A stretch of DNA of 64,000 nucleotides. Source: UKL13-2 sp031430555. GTDB taxonomy: Bacteria; Pseudomonadota; Gammaproteobacteria; Burkholderiales; Usitatibacteraceae. Shown in pieces: positions 17,740 through 26,727 of the stretch (position 1 is its first letter; every line of letters starts with the position of its first letter). Below the pieces are notes generated by a model, which was given only the letters and a program-made list of their open reading frames with translations, had not been told where the DNA came from and made no database searches. The translations under genes were made by a program, and so were the position numbers. The DNA is taken from contig JANPBQ010000111.1 in NCBI GenBank assembly GCA_031430555.1, forward strand, positions 8,043 to 72,042, read 5' to 3'.

Positions 17740-18486
17740 ATGAACGCATTGAATGATGTAATCGCCATCGAAAAAGCATCGGAAGCCACCACGCGTGTGC
17801 TGCTGATTGAAGACGATGTCGAACTCTGCCGTGCCATCACCGATTACCTTGGCAAGCAGGGCATCACCGTCACGGCGGAAGGGCGCGGCGACCAGGCATT
17901 CAAACGCGTTACGGATGAAAAGCCCGATCTGGTCATTCTCGATGTGATGCTGCCGGGAAAAGATGGGTTCGACGTCTGCCGCGAGATTCGCGGTGCGGGA
18001 AACATGGTGCCGATCATCATTCTTACCGCCAAGGAAGAGGACTTCGATCAGGTGCTGGGCCTCGAACTCGGTGCCGACGACTATTTGGCCAAGCCGGTAC
18101 AACCGCGCGTATTGCTCGCGCGCATCAAAGCGATTACGCGGCGCACACATCCCGCGCCTGCGACCAGCTCGGATGGCGAGGTGCTCAAGTTCGGCCGCCT
18201 GAAAATTCATGGCGTGAATCGCGAGGTGGTGCTGGACGAGAAGCGCATTGAATTGTCGCCCGCAGAATTCGACCTGCTGTGGCTGCTGGCCAGCAACGCT
18301 GGGCGCGTGATGCAACGCAACGATATTTTGAAATCGTTGCGCGGCCTGCATTACAGCAATGCGGATCGATCGGTCGATGCGCGCCTCTATCGGTTGCGCC
18401 GGCGCTTTGGGCAGGACAAGGAAACCGGCTGGAAGATCAAGACGGTACGGCCGCATGGCTACATGTTCTGCCTGGAGCCTTGGTAG
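17740..18486 (+). CDS. OmpR-family response regulator, RstA-like
   Basis: 248 residues from ATG 17740, preceded by ACGGAGGG at a good distance; an in-frame GTG-rich extension upstream is unlikely. The receiver domain (about 19-132) has acidic residues EDD at 24-26, phospho-accepting D68 (LVILDVMLPG) and the conserved lysine in YLAKPV. The winged-helix effector (about 150-245) has ELSPAEFDLLWLLASNAGRV and the terminal RTVRPHGYMF hairpin. It should bind direct repeats near target promoters when phosphorylated by the kinase just upstream. Targets cannot be read from the sequence. Confidence 0.93.
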   Translation: MNALNDVIAIEKASEATTRVLLIEDDVELCRAITDYLGKQGITVTAEGRGDQAFKRVTDEKPDLVILDVMLPGKDGFDVCREIRGAGNMVPIIILTAKEEDFDQVLGLELGADDYLAKPVQPRVLLARIKAITRRTHPAPATSSDGEVLKFGRLKIHGVNREVVLDEKRIELSPAEFDLLWLLASNAGRVMQRNDILKSLRGLHYSNADRSVDARLYRLRRRFGQDKETGWKIKTVRPHGYMFCLEPW

Positions 18487-18499
18487 ATATTGAAAGTCC

Positions 18500-18515
18500 A
18501 GCATTGGCGGGCGTT
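18500..18515. repeat. Family-B half repeat
   Basis: AGCATTGGCGGGCGTT, preceded by AAAGTCC exactly as in the copy at 63786. The right arm is degenerate. It lies 52 bp from the family-A element at 18568. Confidence 0.6.
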
Positions 18516-18567
18516 CCGAGACGGAAGAGGCTGGAGAAGCTCACCGAATATGGTGTATCGCTGCCAA

Positions 18568-18852
18568 GTACTTCTATTTACCCTGTCATTCTTGCGAACG
18601 CGGGAATCCATTTTTCGTAAACACTCGAGTTGCAACGACAAATGGATCCCCGCGTTCGCGCATATGCGCTAACTTAATTGGCCGTGCTTGAAAGTACGAC
18701 TGTCATCCTGAGCGTAGCGAAGGATCTTGTTCATGCGACGAGATCCTTCGCTACGCTCAGGATGACAACGTAACATTGACGGTTTTCTTGATTAAGTTAG
18801 CGCTTATGCGCGTTCGCGGGGATGACAAGAATTGAGGGTAACTAGAAGTACC
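18568..18852. mobile_element. Family-A element with a second palindromic element nested in it
   Basis: The ends are GTACTTCTATTTACCC (18568-18583) and GGGTAACTAGAAGTAC (18836-18851), matching the family-A ends with one mismatch. Inside is a near-perfect 32-bp inverted pair (18648-18679 with 18790-18821, containing GCGCTAACTTAAT/ATTAAGTTAGCGC). Inside that is a perfect 26-bp inverted pair (18702-18727 with 18741-18766, core CATCCTGAGCGTAGCGAAGG). The nesting implies successive insertions or expansions. There is no coding capacity. Bases 18853-19147 hold nothing else that I recognise apart from the promoter region of the next gene. Confidence 0.78.
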
Positions 18853-19147
18853 GCTACCAGCAAATGACTCGCACCGCGTAACGCGCGCCAGCCGTCAATC
18901 CTGCGGGACGCTCACCGCGCAACAAATTTTCGCGCGCTGCTAAGTCGATTACACCGCGCCGTTGGCGAAGCACCTGCGATTTTCAGCAATGACTGTTTCG
19001 ATTGGTTTCGATTCGTTCGATAGACTGACACGGTGAGTCAGCGCGTTTGGAAATCCCTCATCGACGCGAACGCTCGATCAAAATTGTGCCGACACTTCCT
19101 ATCGCTTGTTTACAGGCTCTTCATTGTCACCGAATCAATTCAAACGC

Positions 19148-20248
19148 ATGATCGCCGGTACCGAAACAGGGGAGGACACTCATGCACTCGCACAATTACC
19201 CGCGCGAGTGAATGATCGCGCGGCGATTTTGTTCGCGTCTCCATTGATCGGAATTTCGGTTGGCTGGGCATCCGGCGTGATGCACGATGCGCCGCCTGGA
19301 GGCGCGCCGCATTGGCTGAGCATATTGTTTTTGTCGGCAATCGCCTATGTCCTCTGGTTGGGAAATCGCACGCTTTATTACTGGCAACGCGACCGCCTCG
19401 CCGCAACGAAAATCCGGCCTTCGCCCAAGCGCAGAATGCTCGCGCTTGTCGCGACTTCCGTGGCCTTTTCGGCACCTACCTCTTATGCCGCGCACGTCGT
19501 CTGGTACGTTGTTTTCAATGCGGGCGATGTGAATTGGACGGCGGTTCACGCGGCGGCGGCGCTGGTCACCGTCACGTCGCTATTCTTCGCCAATGCCTAC
19601 GAGGCGATTCTGCTGGTGCGCGAGCAGGCGCGGGATCGGAAGGCGATGGAGGATGCTAACCAGCAGCGCCTTGAAGCCGAGGTTTATGCGCTTGAGAGTC
19701 AACTCGATCCGCACTTCATTTACAACGCGCTGTGCAGCCTGGGATTCCTGATTGAAACCAATCGCGGCCGCGCAGGTGCGTATGTGGCACGCTTGTCAAG
19801 CGTGTATGCCTATGTGACGCAAAATTTCACCGAACGCGTGGTAGATCTAAATGAAGAGTTGGCGTTTGCGCGCGCATTTGCGGAGCTATTAAAGATTCGC
19901 CATGCAGACGCAATCGTCATTTCCATTCCAGAAAATTCGCCGGACGCGAATCGCAAGATCGTGCCGATGTCGATTCAGATCGCGCTCGAGAACGCCGCGA
20001 AACATAACGACATGTCGCGCGAAAGGCCGTTGCGCATTAATGTGAGCGTGATGGCTGAGCATGTTGAAATCGCGAACAACAAACTGGCGTTGATGACCGG
20101 TGCTATTTCACACGGCGTGGGGCTTCCCAACCTGTCCAGCCGTTGCACATTGTGCATCGGGCGCGACATTGAGGTCATCGACGCGTCTGACAAATTCACA
20201 ATTCGGATACCGATTCAGAGTCGTGAATCGGTTTCGCGGCAGTCTTGA
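19148..20248 (+). CDS. LytS/AlgZ-type sensor histidine kinase (His_kinase PF06580 family)
   Basis: 366 residues if ATG 19148 is the start; an upstream TTG 19106 in the same frame is possible and neither has a clear ribosome binding site. Four hydrophobic segments (about residues 25-45, 60-80, 105-130, 135-160) precede a coiled linker and the motif LESQLDPHFIYNALCSLGFL, whose histidine is the predicted phosphoacceptor. The ATPase region has MSIQIALENAAKHN and a weak GVGLPNLSSR instead of the full glycine box. Such kinases normally pair with a LytTR-type regulator encoded next to them, but the next gene is an LRR fragment and then a peptidase. It is either an orphan kinase or its partner was lost. 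Confidence 0.85.
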   Translation: MIAGTETGEDTHALAQLPARVNDRAAILFASPLIGISVGWASGVMHDAPPGGAPHWLSILFLSAIAYVLWLGNRTLYYWQRDRLAATKIRPSPKRRMLALVATSVAFSAPTSYAAHVVWYVVFNAGDVNWTAVHAAAALVTVTSLFFANAYEAILLVREQARDRKAMEDANQQRLEAEVYALESQLDPHFIYNALCSLGFLIETNRGRAGAYVARLSSVYAYVTQNFTERVVDLNEELAFARAFAELLKIRHADAIVISIPENSPDANRKIVPMSIQIALENAAKHNDMSRERPLRINVSVMAEHVEIANNKLALMTGAISHGVGLPNLSSRCTLCIGRDIEVIDASDKFTIRIPIQSRESVSRQS

Positions 20249-20481
20249 TCGTCTCAATCCGCAATCCCGTTACAATCGACGGGTTCAAGGCGCTGGCCCA
20301 CATGACGCAACTTGAAACGCAGCTGCTCGGCGGCACTAAAATCACGGACGGCGGAATGACGCGCTTGAAGCCCTTTACCGAGTTGAGAAAAGTCAGCGTG
20401 TTTGACACCGCCGTCCGTGACGCCGGGATCGCAGAGCGCGCGAATCACGCAATGTTGCGCACGCTGCTGACCACAGAGTAG
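20245..20481 (+). pseudogene. Leucine-rich-repeat-like fragment
   Basis: A 78-codon open frame begins at TTG 20245, overlapping the stop of the kinase gene. The translation has two units that resemble bacterial LRRs of the 'GTxITDxGMxxL' type (GGTKITDGGMTRLKPFTEL, then FDTAVRDAGI). Proteins of that class have many units and a secretion signal, both absent here, so this is probably a remnant of a larger gene. It might still be a short expressed protein. Bases 20482-20624 hold no other feature. Confidence 0.35.
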
Positions 20482-20624
20482 CCCAATGCACAATATGGAG
20501 AACAAGACCGAGTGGGCATTTACCGCAAAATGCGGCTGCGGCGATCACGCGATTCATCGGTAGTTCATTTGAATTGATCGTGGGAATCATTTTTTCGCAT
20601 TTCTTTTTGTTGGCTGAGGGTGGA

Positions 20625-22076
20625 ATGATCAAGGCATGCGGCAGGATCCAATGCAAGTTCAATTCTTCGGTACTATTGGCTATCGCTTTTGCGACGCCAT
20701 TGATTAGTGCGCACGCCGCAAGTGTCGAAAACTGGCGTCGCGACATCGACGAAATCGTTTTAAGCGTACGTGGTATTCATCCTGATCCATTCGCGAGAAT
20801 CGGACGGCTAGAGTTCCTGCGAAATGCCGATGCGCTGAAGGCGGATTTACCGCGCCTAAGTGAAGAGCAGCGCGTGACGCGGGCGATGCGCCTGGTGGCG
20901 TTGCTGGGCGATACCCATACGCAATTGGAGCCCAAGCGACCCGATTTCGCGCTCTGGTACCCGTTTCGCATCTACGAATTCAGCGACGGATATTTCGTTA
21001 CTGCTGCGCATCGTTCAGTTGCGGAGTTGGCCGGCGCACAGTTACTGGAAGTCGCAGGACTTCCCGTCCAACGAGTGGTCGACAGTGCCCGCGAATTGAT
21101 GGGAGCGGACAACGCGTCCGCAAAAAAAGAGCGCCTGTTCGCATTCAGCAACGCGGCACTGATGAACGGGCTTGGATACGCGCAGGCAGACGGGCGCTTG
21201 ACGATAAAGTTTCGTTTGAACAGCGGAACGATTACCGAACGCACACTACTGCCCAGCAAATCCGATGACCCGCGCTACGCCAAGGACGACTCCACGTTTG
21301 ACTGGTACCAGCAGGCGGAAATGGGTGGGCCGCCGTTCGGCGGCGTGGACGCATGGATTAGCGCGTACAAGGGTCTCGCATACAGCGCGTTTCGCACCAC
21401 CGATCCCACGCGACCATTGCGGTTGATGAATCGCCGCAACTTTGTCGCCAAATCGCTGCCGGATCAGAGTGCCTATTACATTCAGGCGAATTACATGGGG
21501 GATGATTTGCCGCAGAAATTCCGACTGGCACTGCAAGAAGTCGACCAATTGCGACCGCGCCGATTGATTGTGGATTTTCGTTACAACTTTGGCGGAGACG
21601 GAAGTCATGTTCCCGCGATTGTGCGCGAGTTCATCAAACGTGAGACAAGCAATGGGTGGAAGGAGCTGTATATCTTGACTGGGCCGCGAACGTTCAGTGC
21701 CGGCATCATGGCGGTGGTGGCCTTGGCGACCAATACCTCACACACGGTGATTGGCGAGCCGATGTCGGCACCGGTGAATAGCTATGGCGATGCGCGGACT
21801 ATTCAGTTTCCTCGAACCGGGTTGCAATTGACGCTTTCAACGGTGCTCAATCAACTCGGTGCAGCGACGGACATTCATCCATTTGCGCCGGTCGATATTC
21901 CCGCACCGATGTCGTTCGCGGATTATGCATCGGGACGCGATCCGGCGGTCGATGCAATTTTGCGCGGAGACGAAATGCGTAGCCTTTCCGTTATTGCATT
22001 GTCTGATGGCGGCCTCGTGGCGCGGCAGGCCTGGATACAGCGCGGTGATTCGTTTGCCAAATTTGCATGGTGGTAG
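20625..22076 (+). CDS. S41-like secreted peptidase, ending at an in-frame amber codon
   Basis: 483 residues from ATG 20625, with GAGGGTGG just upstream. A signal peptide covers residues about 12-32 (ending SAHAA). An N-terminal helical region (WRRDIDEIVLSVRGIHPDPF, then LVALLGDTHTQL) and a C-terminal catalytic part match the S41/tail-specific protease superfamily. The nucleophile is probably S358 in RTFSAGI; the lysine usually found about 25 residues later in CtpA enzymes is not evident, so the mechanism may be of the tricorn type or the protein may be inactive. The stop is TAG at 22074-22076. The frame stays open immediately after it and encodes a TPR-like tail of the kind that many S41 homologues carry, so this gene appears to be cut short. 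Confidence 0.8.
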   Translation: MIKACGRIQCKFNSSVLLAIAFATPLISAHAASVENWRRDIDEIVLSVRGIHPDPFARIGRLEFLRNADALKADLPRLSEEQRVTRAMRLVALLGDTHTQLEPKRPDFALWYPFRIYEFSDGYFVTAAHRSVAELAGAQLLEVAGLPVQRVVDSARELMGADNASAKKERLFAFSNAALMNGLGYAQADGRLTIKFRLNSGTITERTLLPSKSDDPRYAKDDSTFDWYQQAEMGGPPFGGVDAWISAYKGLAYSAFRTTDPTRPLRLMNRRNFVAKSLPDQSAYYIQANYMGDDLPQKFRLALQEVDQLRPRRLIVDFRYNFGGDGSHVPAIVREFIKRETSNGWKELYILTGPRTFSAGIMAVVALATNTSHTVIGEPMSAPVNSYGDARTIQFPRTGLQLTLSTVLNQLGAATDIHPFAPVDIPAPMSFADYASGRDPAVDAILRGDEMRSLSVIALSDGGLVARQAWIQRGDSFAKFAWW

Positions 22077-22346
22077 CCGCCACAAGAAATTGACCTTCGT
22101 CGCGCGGCGCAAAAACTAATCGAGCAAAAACGCGTGGTGGATGCGATCGAAGTCGCGAAATTCAATGCGGAAATTCATCCCGGCATCTGGAATGTTTGGT
22201 ACAACCTTGCCAAGGCGCAAATCGAAGGCGGGCAAAAACGCGAGGCACTGGAAAGTTTTCGCCAAGTGCTGAAAATCGACCCGAACAATGGCAATGCCGA
22301 TGAAATTCGTGGCGCGTTTGCAGAGGCAGGCATCGCGTTGAACTGA
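22077..22346 (+). pseudogene. TPR tail separated from the S41 peptidase by TAG
   Basis: In the same frame as the peptidase, directly after its TAG, 89 codons continue without interruption. The translation has a typical TPR unit (WNVWYNLAKAQIEGGQKREALESFRQVLKIDPNN) preceded by AAQKLIEQKRVVDAIEVAKF. No ribosome binding site or ATG is present at its beginning; a GTG at 22134 would start inside the repeat. S41 proteins with a C-terminal TPR are known, so this is best read as the disconnected tail of the upstream gene, reached only by readthrough of the amber codon if at all. Confidence 0.7.
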
Positions 22347-22395
22347 TTTATGCGAGTTCGCTACGTCAACGCAGTCAACAATTGGGCACGCGGAA

Positions 22396-24084
22396 TTAGT
22401 TTGGCAACGATTCCACTTGGCGCACACCCCGCAAGTTCGCCCAGCCCGGTACGCGCGCTTCCATTCCACGTACGATATTTTTATGCACGCGTTCGCGATG
22501 TTCTGCGCTCGGGGTAAATGAGGCGGCGTCGGCGGCGATGCTCATGGTCGTTTTGGAAACAGAGCTGTCCGCCGTCCCCGTCGCCACCGTCATCGGCGTC
22601 ATGAATACATCGTTGCGGTTGGTGAGTTCGCCGGTGGTGCGCACATAGAGCGGATAAAAATTCGCGCCGTTGCTTACTAACCCCATGTAGTCGCCCAAAA
22701 ATAATCCGCGCGCATTCGGGGCGAGGCTCATGTCGAATGACGCGGTCGTAATGCGCCGATCGGTCCAGCTCACGCCATCGCGCGAGGTGGCCAGCCAGTA
22801 GTCGATGGGAAGCGTGTTGCCATCGATGGTGTTATTGCGCATGTCAAAGTAGGTGAGGCCCAGGGTGCCGTCGGCGCGGGCATGCACGGTGGGGGTTGAG
22901 GCTTGCACGCTGGTCACGCCATTGACTTGCGTCGGTACCGACCAGGTCAAGCCGCCATCGGTGGAGCGTGTAAAGGCAATGCCGTCGCGCGCTCCGTTGG
23001 AGAACCGCGCATCTTGCCAGGTGGCGTACAACTGTCCCTGCGGGCCGACGGCGATGCGGCCGAGAAAACCGGCATCGCGGATGACTTGGCCGCTCTCCGG
23101 GTCGCGCGTGCCGATGCCGAAATAATCCGCGACCTTGATCGGTTGAGACCACGTCACCCCTTTATCGGTCGAGCGCTGCACCTGATATTCGCCTCTGATC
23201 GAGCCACCGGAGTTGTTGAGTTGATTGAAAAAATGAATCAGCGTGCCATCGGGCAGCGCGGCGATTTCTACACCGAGAACTTGCCTGCCGACGCCCGGAT
23301 CGAAGATGACTTTCGCGGGTTCCCATGTGACGCCGCCATCGGTGGTGCGGGCGAACATTGCCGGGCCGCGGTTGTCCGAGGTGAGCCGATCCCACACCGC
23401 GTAGACGAAACGCGAATCGGCGGGATCCGCCGTCATCGAATTCTTGTCATTGAAGAATTGCGCACCATCGCGGATCAGCGTAATTGGCGCGCCCCAGGTA
23501 CGGCCACTATCGGTCGAGCGGAACACCAGCATCGCCGACGCCGAACCCGGTTGAAACGAGGCCCCGCTGATACTGAGCGACATCTGATAGGCGACGCCAT
23601 TCGGTGAGATCGCGACCCAGGGATCGGTCGCTCGCTCGTAGTCGCCACCGTTCGCCGCGTTGCCGCCGGCGCAGCGCGAAGCGGGCAAGGCTCGGGTGAT
23701 CCACGTGGCACCTGCGTCGAACGATACGCCGACGGCAACACCTTGAGCGCCGCCATTCGACCATCGATCCTGCTGCCAGGAGCCGATGAGATTCGCCGGA
23801 TTCGCAGGATTGATGGCGAGATGCGGTTCGACCTCCGCGTTGTTGTATAGCGTGCCCGTGTTGGCAACGCCGCCGCAACCCGCCGTGAAGGCGGATGCCG
23901 CCGACACCAGCCCGGTCGCAGCGGGCGGCGTTTGGGGTGGCGGAGGAGGCACGACGACCACGGGGGGCGGTGTCGCGGGGGCGTCGCCGCCGCCACCACC
24001 GGAACACGCGGACAATATTGAAATGATCGCCATTGCGGGTGCCGCAATGGCGGCATTGAGTGACCGTCGACTAAACGTGTTCAT
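22396..24084 (-). CDS. BNR/Asp-box repeat lipoprotein, sialidase-like propeller
   Basis: 562 residues from ATG 24084. A lipoprotein signal with lipobox LSAC at about residues 24-28 is followed by a glycine run and a proline/valine linker. The rest is a beta-propeller with repeated Asp-box motifs, for example STDSGRTW, TTDGGVTW, STDKGVTW, STDGGLTW and TSRDGVSW. These repeats occur in exo-alpha-sialidases and many other secreted glycan-binding proteins. The catalytic arginine triad of sialidases is not recognisable, so enzyme activity is not claimed. It converges with the peptidase unit and leads the DUF1161 gene by 66 bp in the same orientation, but no shared role is evident. Confidence 0.85.
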   Translation of the reverse strand: MNTFSRRSLNAAIAAPAMAIISILSACSGGGGGDAPATPPPVVVVPPPPPQTPPAATGLVSAASAFTAGCGGVANTGTLYNNAEVEPHLAINPANPANLIGSWQQDRWSNGGAQGVAVGVSFDAGATWITRALPASRCAGGNAANGGDYERATDPWVAISPNGVAYQMSLSISGASFQPGSASAMLVFRSTDSGRTWGAPITLIRDGAQFFNDKNSMTADPADSRFVYAVWDRLTSDNRGPAMFARTTDGGVTWEPAKVIFDPGVGRQVLGVEIAALPDGTLIHFFNQLNNSGGSIRGEYQVQRSTDKGVTWSQPIKVADYFGIGTRDPESGQVIRDAGFLGRIAVGPQGQLYATWQDARFSNGARDGIAFTRSTDGGLTWSVPTQVNGVTSVQASTPTVHARADGTLGLTYFDMRNNTIDGNTLPIDYWLATSRDGVSWTDRRITTASFDMSLAPNARGLFLGDYMGLVSNGANFYPLYVRTTGELTNRNDVFMTPMTVATGTADSSVSKTTMSIAADAASFTPSAEHRERVHKNIVRGMEARVPGWANLRGVRQVESLPN

Positions 24085-24150
24085 GCACAAATACCGATGG
24101 CAATCGCCGCAGCGCCGCCCACCGCCGTCAATTCGGCGGTGCAACGACCG

Positions 24151-24384
24151 CTATCCACGCTTGTAGAGAATTTTTTTGGCGCCGCCGTCACAAGTGCCGA
24201 CCACACGCAGGTCACTGGCTTCGTCTTTGGGCACGATGGTGAGCGTGTAGGCTTTCACGCCTTTACCTTGCAACTTCGCCTCGATCTTGGCTTTCACGTC
24301 ATCGCAAGTTACTTTTGCGGATGCGGTTCCGGCGAATGCCAATATCGAGGCCGCCAAGATGAAGGTCGCGGTGGTCGATTTCAT
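24151..24384 (-). CDS. DUF1161 small periplasmic protein
   Basis: 77 residues from ATG 24384, preceded by AGGGAG on the minus strand. A signal peptide ends at TASA (about residue 23). The mature part begins KVTCDDVKAKIEAKLQGKGV and contains GTCDGGAKKILYKR, which is the DUF1161 signature with its two conserved cysteines, presumably a disulphide. Proteins of this family are small periplasmic proteins of unknown function, reported in stress regulons of enterobacteria as far as I recall. It is transcribed in the same direction as the flanking BNR gene and the reductase gene, with gaps of about 60 bp each. Confidence 0.85.
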   Translation of the reverse strand: MKSTTATFILAASILAFAGTASAKVTCDDVKAKIEAKLQGKGVKAYTLTIVPKDEASDLRVVGTCDGGAKKILYKRG

Positions 24385-24441
24385 TTTAAATTCTCCCTGT
24401 TGGTAAGTGGGTTCGAAATGCGATGCGATCGAGGCCGATGA

Positions 24442-25428
24442 CTACGTCGTCGGCACGATCAAGATTTTGCCGTCGCGCTCGCCGGCCGCGGCTGCCGCGA
24501 CCGCGTCCTTGATCTGTACGACATCAAATGTCGCGTGGATTCGCGTGTGGAGCTTACCTTCTGCAATGAGTTTCGCGACCTGGCCGAATACTTCCATCTG
24601 CCGCGCCGGTGTCGCTTTTCGGAACCACAGCGCCAGCCAAAAACCGCGCAAGGTCACGTCGCGAAACACAAAGGATGAAGGCGCCACCACGCAGGGCTCG
24701 CCGCTCATCATCCCGTAGTTGACCAGCGTGCCGCCTTCGGCGAGACACATGGCGAGATTGTCTGTGGATTTTCCGCCGACGGCGTCGATGGCGAGGCGAA
24801 TTTCCGCGCCGCCGGTCGCCTCATTCACGCGCTTGGCGAGTCCGGGGCCATCGACCAGGACGACATCGCCGCCGAGCGATTTCACATCGGCAACCACCGA
24901 GTCACGCCGTACGATATTGACCGTTTTCAGCCCGCGCATTTTCGCGAGTTGAATCAGGTAGGCACCGACACCGGAATTGGCGGCGTTCTGGATCACCCAG
25001 TCGCCCGGCTGAAGTTCGACGAATTCGGAGAGCATCAATAACGCGGTCGGCGGATTCACGGTCATCATCGCGAGCTGTTGCGGGTCGGCGTTGCCGGGCA
25101 GCGGCATGAGTCTTTTCGCCTCACCCACCACATGCGTGGCCCATGTGCCACAGCCGACCGGCAGCAACACGGTTTGCCCGACGGCGGGTGCCGTGACATC
25201 CGGGCCGAGCTTCACCACTTTGCCGACACCTTCATTGCCGCCCACGGCGGGCAGCGGCGGCAATGTGCCGTAGGCGCCCGTGAGCGTCAGTACGTCGGAG
25301 GGATTGATCGGTGCCGCGAGCACCTGAATCAGCACTTGCCCGCTTTGCAGTGTGGGCGGCTCGAAATCGACGGCTTCGATGAACGCTTGCGGCAATGGGC
25401 CGCGCTGGGAATATTGCGCTCTTTTCAT
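24442..25428 (-). CDS. Zinc-independent MDR family oxidoreductase (enoyl reductase / quinone reductase-like)
   Basis: 328 residues. The N-terminal GroES-like domain (QVLIQVLAAPINPSDVLTL, VGGNEGVGKVVKLG) is followed by a Rossmann domain with the NADPH-binding stretch NAANSGVGAYLIQLAKMRGL near residues 140-160. The AAxSGVG form and the absence of zinc-ligand cysteines point to the MECR/trans-2-enoyl-reductase or quinone-oxidoreductase branch of the medium-chain dehydrogenases. The most similar functional group I know is the mitochondrial-type 2-enoyl thioester reductase. The precise substrate is not decidable. It follows the MFS gene at a gap of 51 bp, reading the same way. Confidence 0.88.
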   Translation of the reverse strand: MKRAQYSQRGPLPQAFIEAVDFEPPTLQSGQVLIQVLAAPINPSDVLTLTGAYGTLPPLPAVGGNEGVGKVVKLGPDVTAPAVGQTVLLPVGCGTWATHVVGEAKRLMPLPGNADPQQLAMMTVNPPTALLMLSEFVELQPGDWVIQNAANSGVGAYLIQLAKMRGLKTVNIVRRDSVVADVKSLGGDVVLVDGPGLAKRVNEATGGAEIRLAIDAVGGKSTDNLAMCLAEGGTLVNYGMMSGEPCVVAPSSFVFRDVTLRGFWLALWFRKATPARQMEVFGQVAKLIAEGKLHTRIHATFDVVQIKDAVAAAAAGERDGKILIVPTT

Positions 25429-25479
25429 GATTTCATCCGACCGAATTCAGGCAAAAAATCAGTCTAGCATGATGCATGA

Positions 25480-26727
25480 TTACGCTGTTTTGAATTCCGT
25501 TACTGGCCTGACGATGGGTGCTTCCTTAATGGGTAAATTGCAAAGTGCCGCGACAGCCGCGAGCGCAATATCCGCGACCCACATCCAGTTGAAATTGCCG
25601 AATTCAACGACCGCGATGCCGCCTAACCATGCGCCGAAAAATCCGCCGATCTGGTGGGTGAGCAAGGTGAGGCCGAACAACGTGCCGAGGTAGCGCACGC
25701 CGAAAAGTTTGCCGACCATGCTCGCCGTCGGCGGAACCGTCGCGAGCCAGGTGAGCCCAAGCCCGGCGGCGAAGATGTAGAAGGTCAGATCGGTCTTCGG
25801 TGCAAGCAGATAGAGCAAGATGATGATAGATCGTGACAGGTACATCCAGAACAGAATGGTCTTGCTGCGGTAGCGCGCGACGCCCCAGCCCGTGGTGAGG
25901 CTACCGACAATATTGGCGAGGCCGATAATGGCGATCGACCAGCCGGCCACGTCGGCCGACAAGCCACACAATTGCACTTCGCCCGGCAGATGCGTCACCA
26001 GAAACGCGATATGAAAACCGCAGGTGAAAAATCCCGCGTGTAGCAGCAAATAACTTGGATCGGCCAGCGCCTCACGGATCGCGGCGCGCAAGGTCTGCTC
26101 CGCTTTTGGCGGCGATTCCGAGGAGTCGCCGACATGAGTCTGAATTAACGTGGGCTGTGGGCGGCGGCGAAGAATCCATGCCAGCGGCAACGCCGTTAAC
26201 GCCAGGATCGCCATCGACCACATCGCCCCCATCCACCCAAACATACCGATAAATCGTTGTAAGAGCGGCGCAAATAGAAACTGCCCGAATGAGCCGCCCG
26301 CATTGATGATGCCGGACGCCATCCCGCGCTGCTCCGCCGGCAATCGTTGCGCGACGGCACCCATCAGCACCGAAAAACTGCTGGCACCGGCACCGATCGC
26401 GGAAAGCAAACCCAGCGTCATCGTGATGCCCCATGCGCTTGTCATGTAGGGCGTGAGTGCGCCGCCGAGTGCGAGCAGTATCAGCCCGCCCGCCACCACC
26501 CGACCAGGGCCGTATTTATCGGCCAGCGCACCGGTAATGGGCTGCACCGCGCCCCAGGCGAATTGTCCGACCGCCAAGGCAAGGCTGATCGAGGCGATGC
26601 CAAGCCCGGTGCTGGTATTGAGCGGGGACACGAACAATCCCATTGATCGGCGAAGACCGTCCGAGACCATCAGGATCGCGGCGGCGACGAGGGTGATCGT
26701 CAAGTAAGAGGGGGCGCGGGAGGGCAT
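25480..26727 (-). CDS. MFS transporter, 12 predicted helices
   Basis: 415 residues from ATG 26727 (minus-strand upstream region CGCCCCCTC-rich, no ideal ribosome binding site); a longer frame upstream is open but begins with a non-membrane, low-quality stretch. It has 12 hydrophobic segments with a central loop around residues 195-225, the MFS signature-like GALADKYGPGRVVAGG after helix 2 and a similar VARYRSKTILFW after helix 8. It resembles oxalate/formate antiporter and monocarboxylate-type MFS proteins. The substrate is unknown. The gene stands divergent to the cold-shock gene. Confidence 0.85.
   Translation of the reverse strand: MPSRAPSYLTITLVAAAILMVSDGLRRSMGLFVSPLNTSTGLGIASISLALAVGQFAWGAVQPITGALADKYGPGRVVAGGLILLALGGALTPYMTSAWGITMTLGLLSAIGAGASSFSVLMGAVAQRLPAEQRGMASGIINAGGSFGQFLFAPLLQRFIGMFGWMGAMWSMAILALTALPLAWILRRRPQPTLIQTHVGDSSESPPKAEQTLRAAIREALADPSYLLLHAGFFTCGFHIAFLVTHLPGEVQLCGLSADVAGWSIAIIGLANIVGSLTTGWGVARYRSKTILFWMYLSRSIIILLYLLAPKTDLTFYIFAAGLGLTWLATVPPTASMVGKLFGVRYLGTLFGLTLLTHQIGGFFGAWLGGIAVVEFGNFNWMWVADIALAAVAALCNLPIKEAPIVRPVTEFKTA

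Noticed and set aside
18702..18766. 26-bp perfect inverted repeat considered as a terminator
   Set aside because: No T-run follows on either strand and the sequence is part of a dispersed repeat nested in a family-A element.
18853..19147. Gap searched for tRNA or small RNA genes
   Set aside because: No cloverleaf-like arrangement or clear promoter-terminator pair could be seen; nothing reported.
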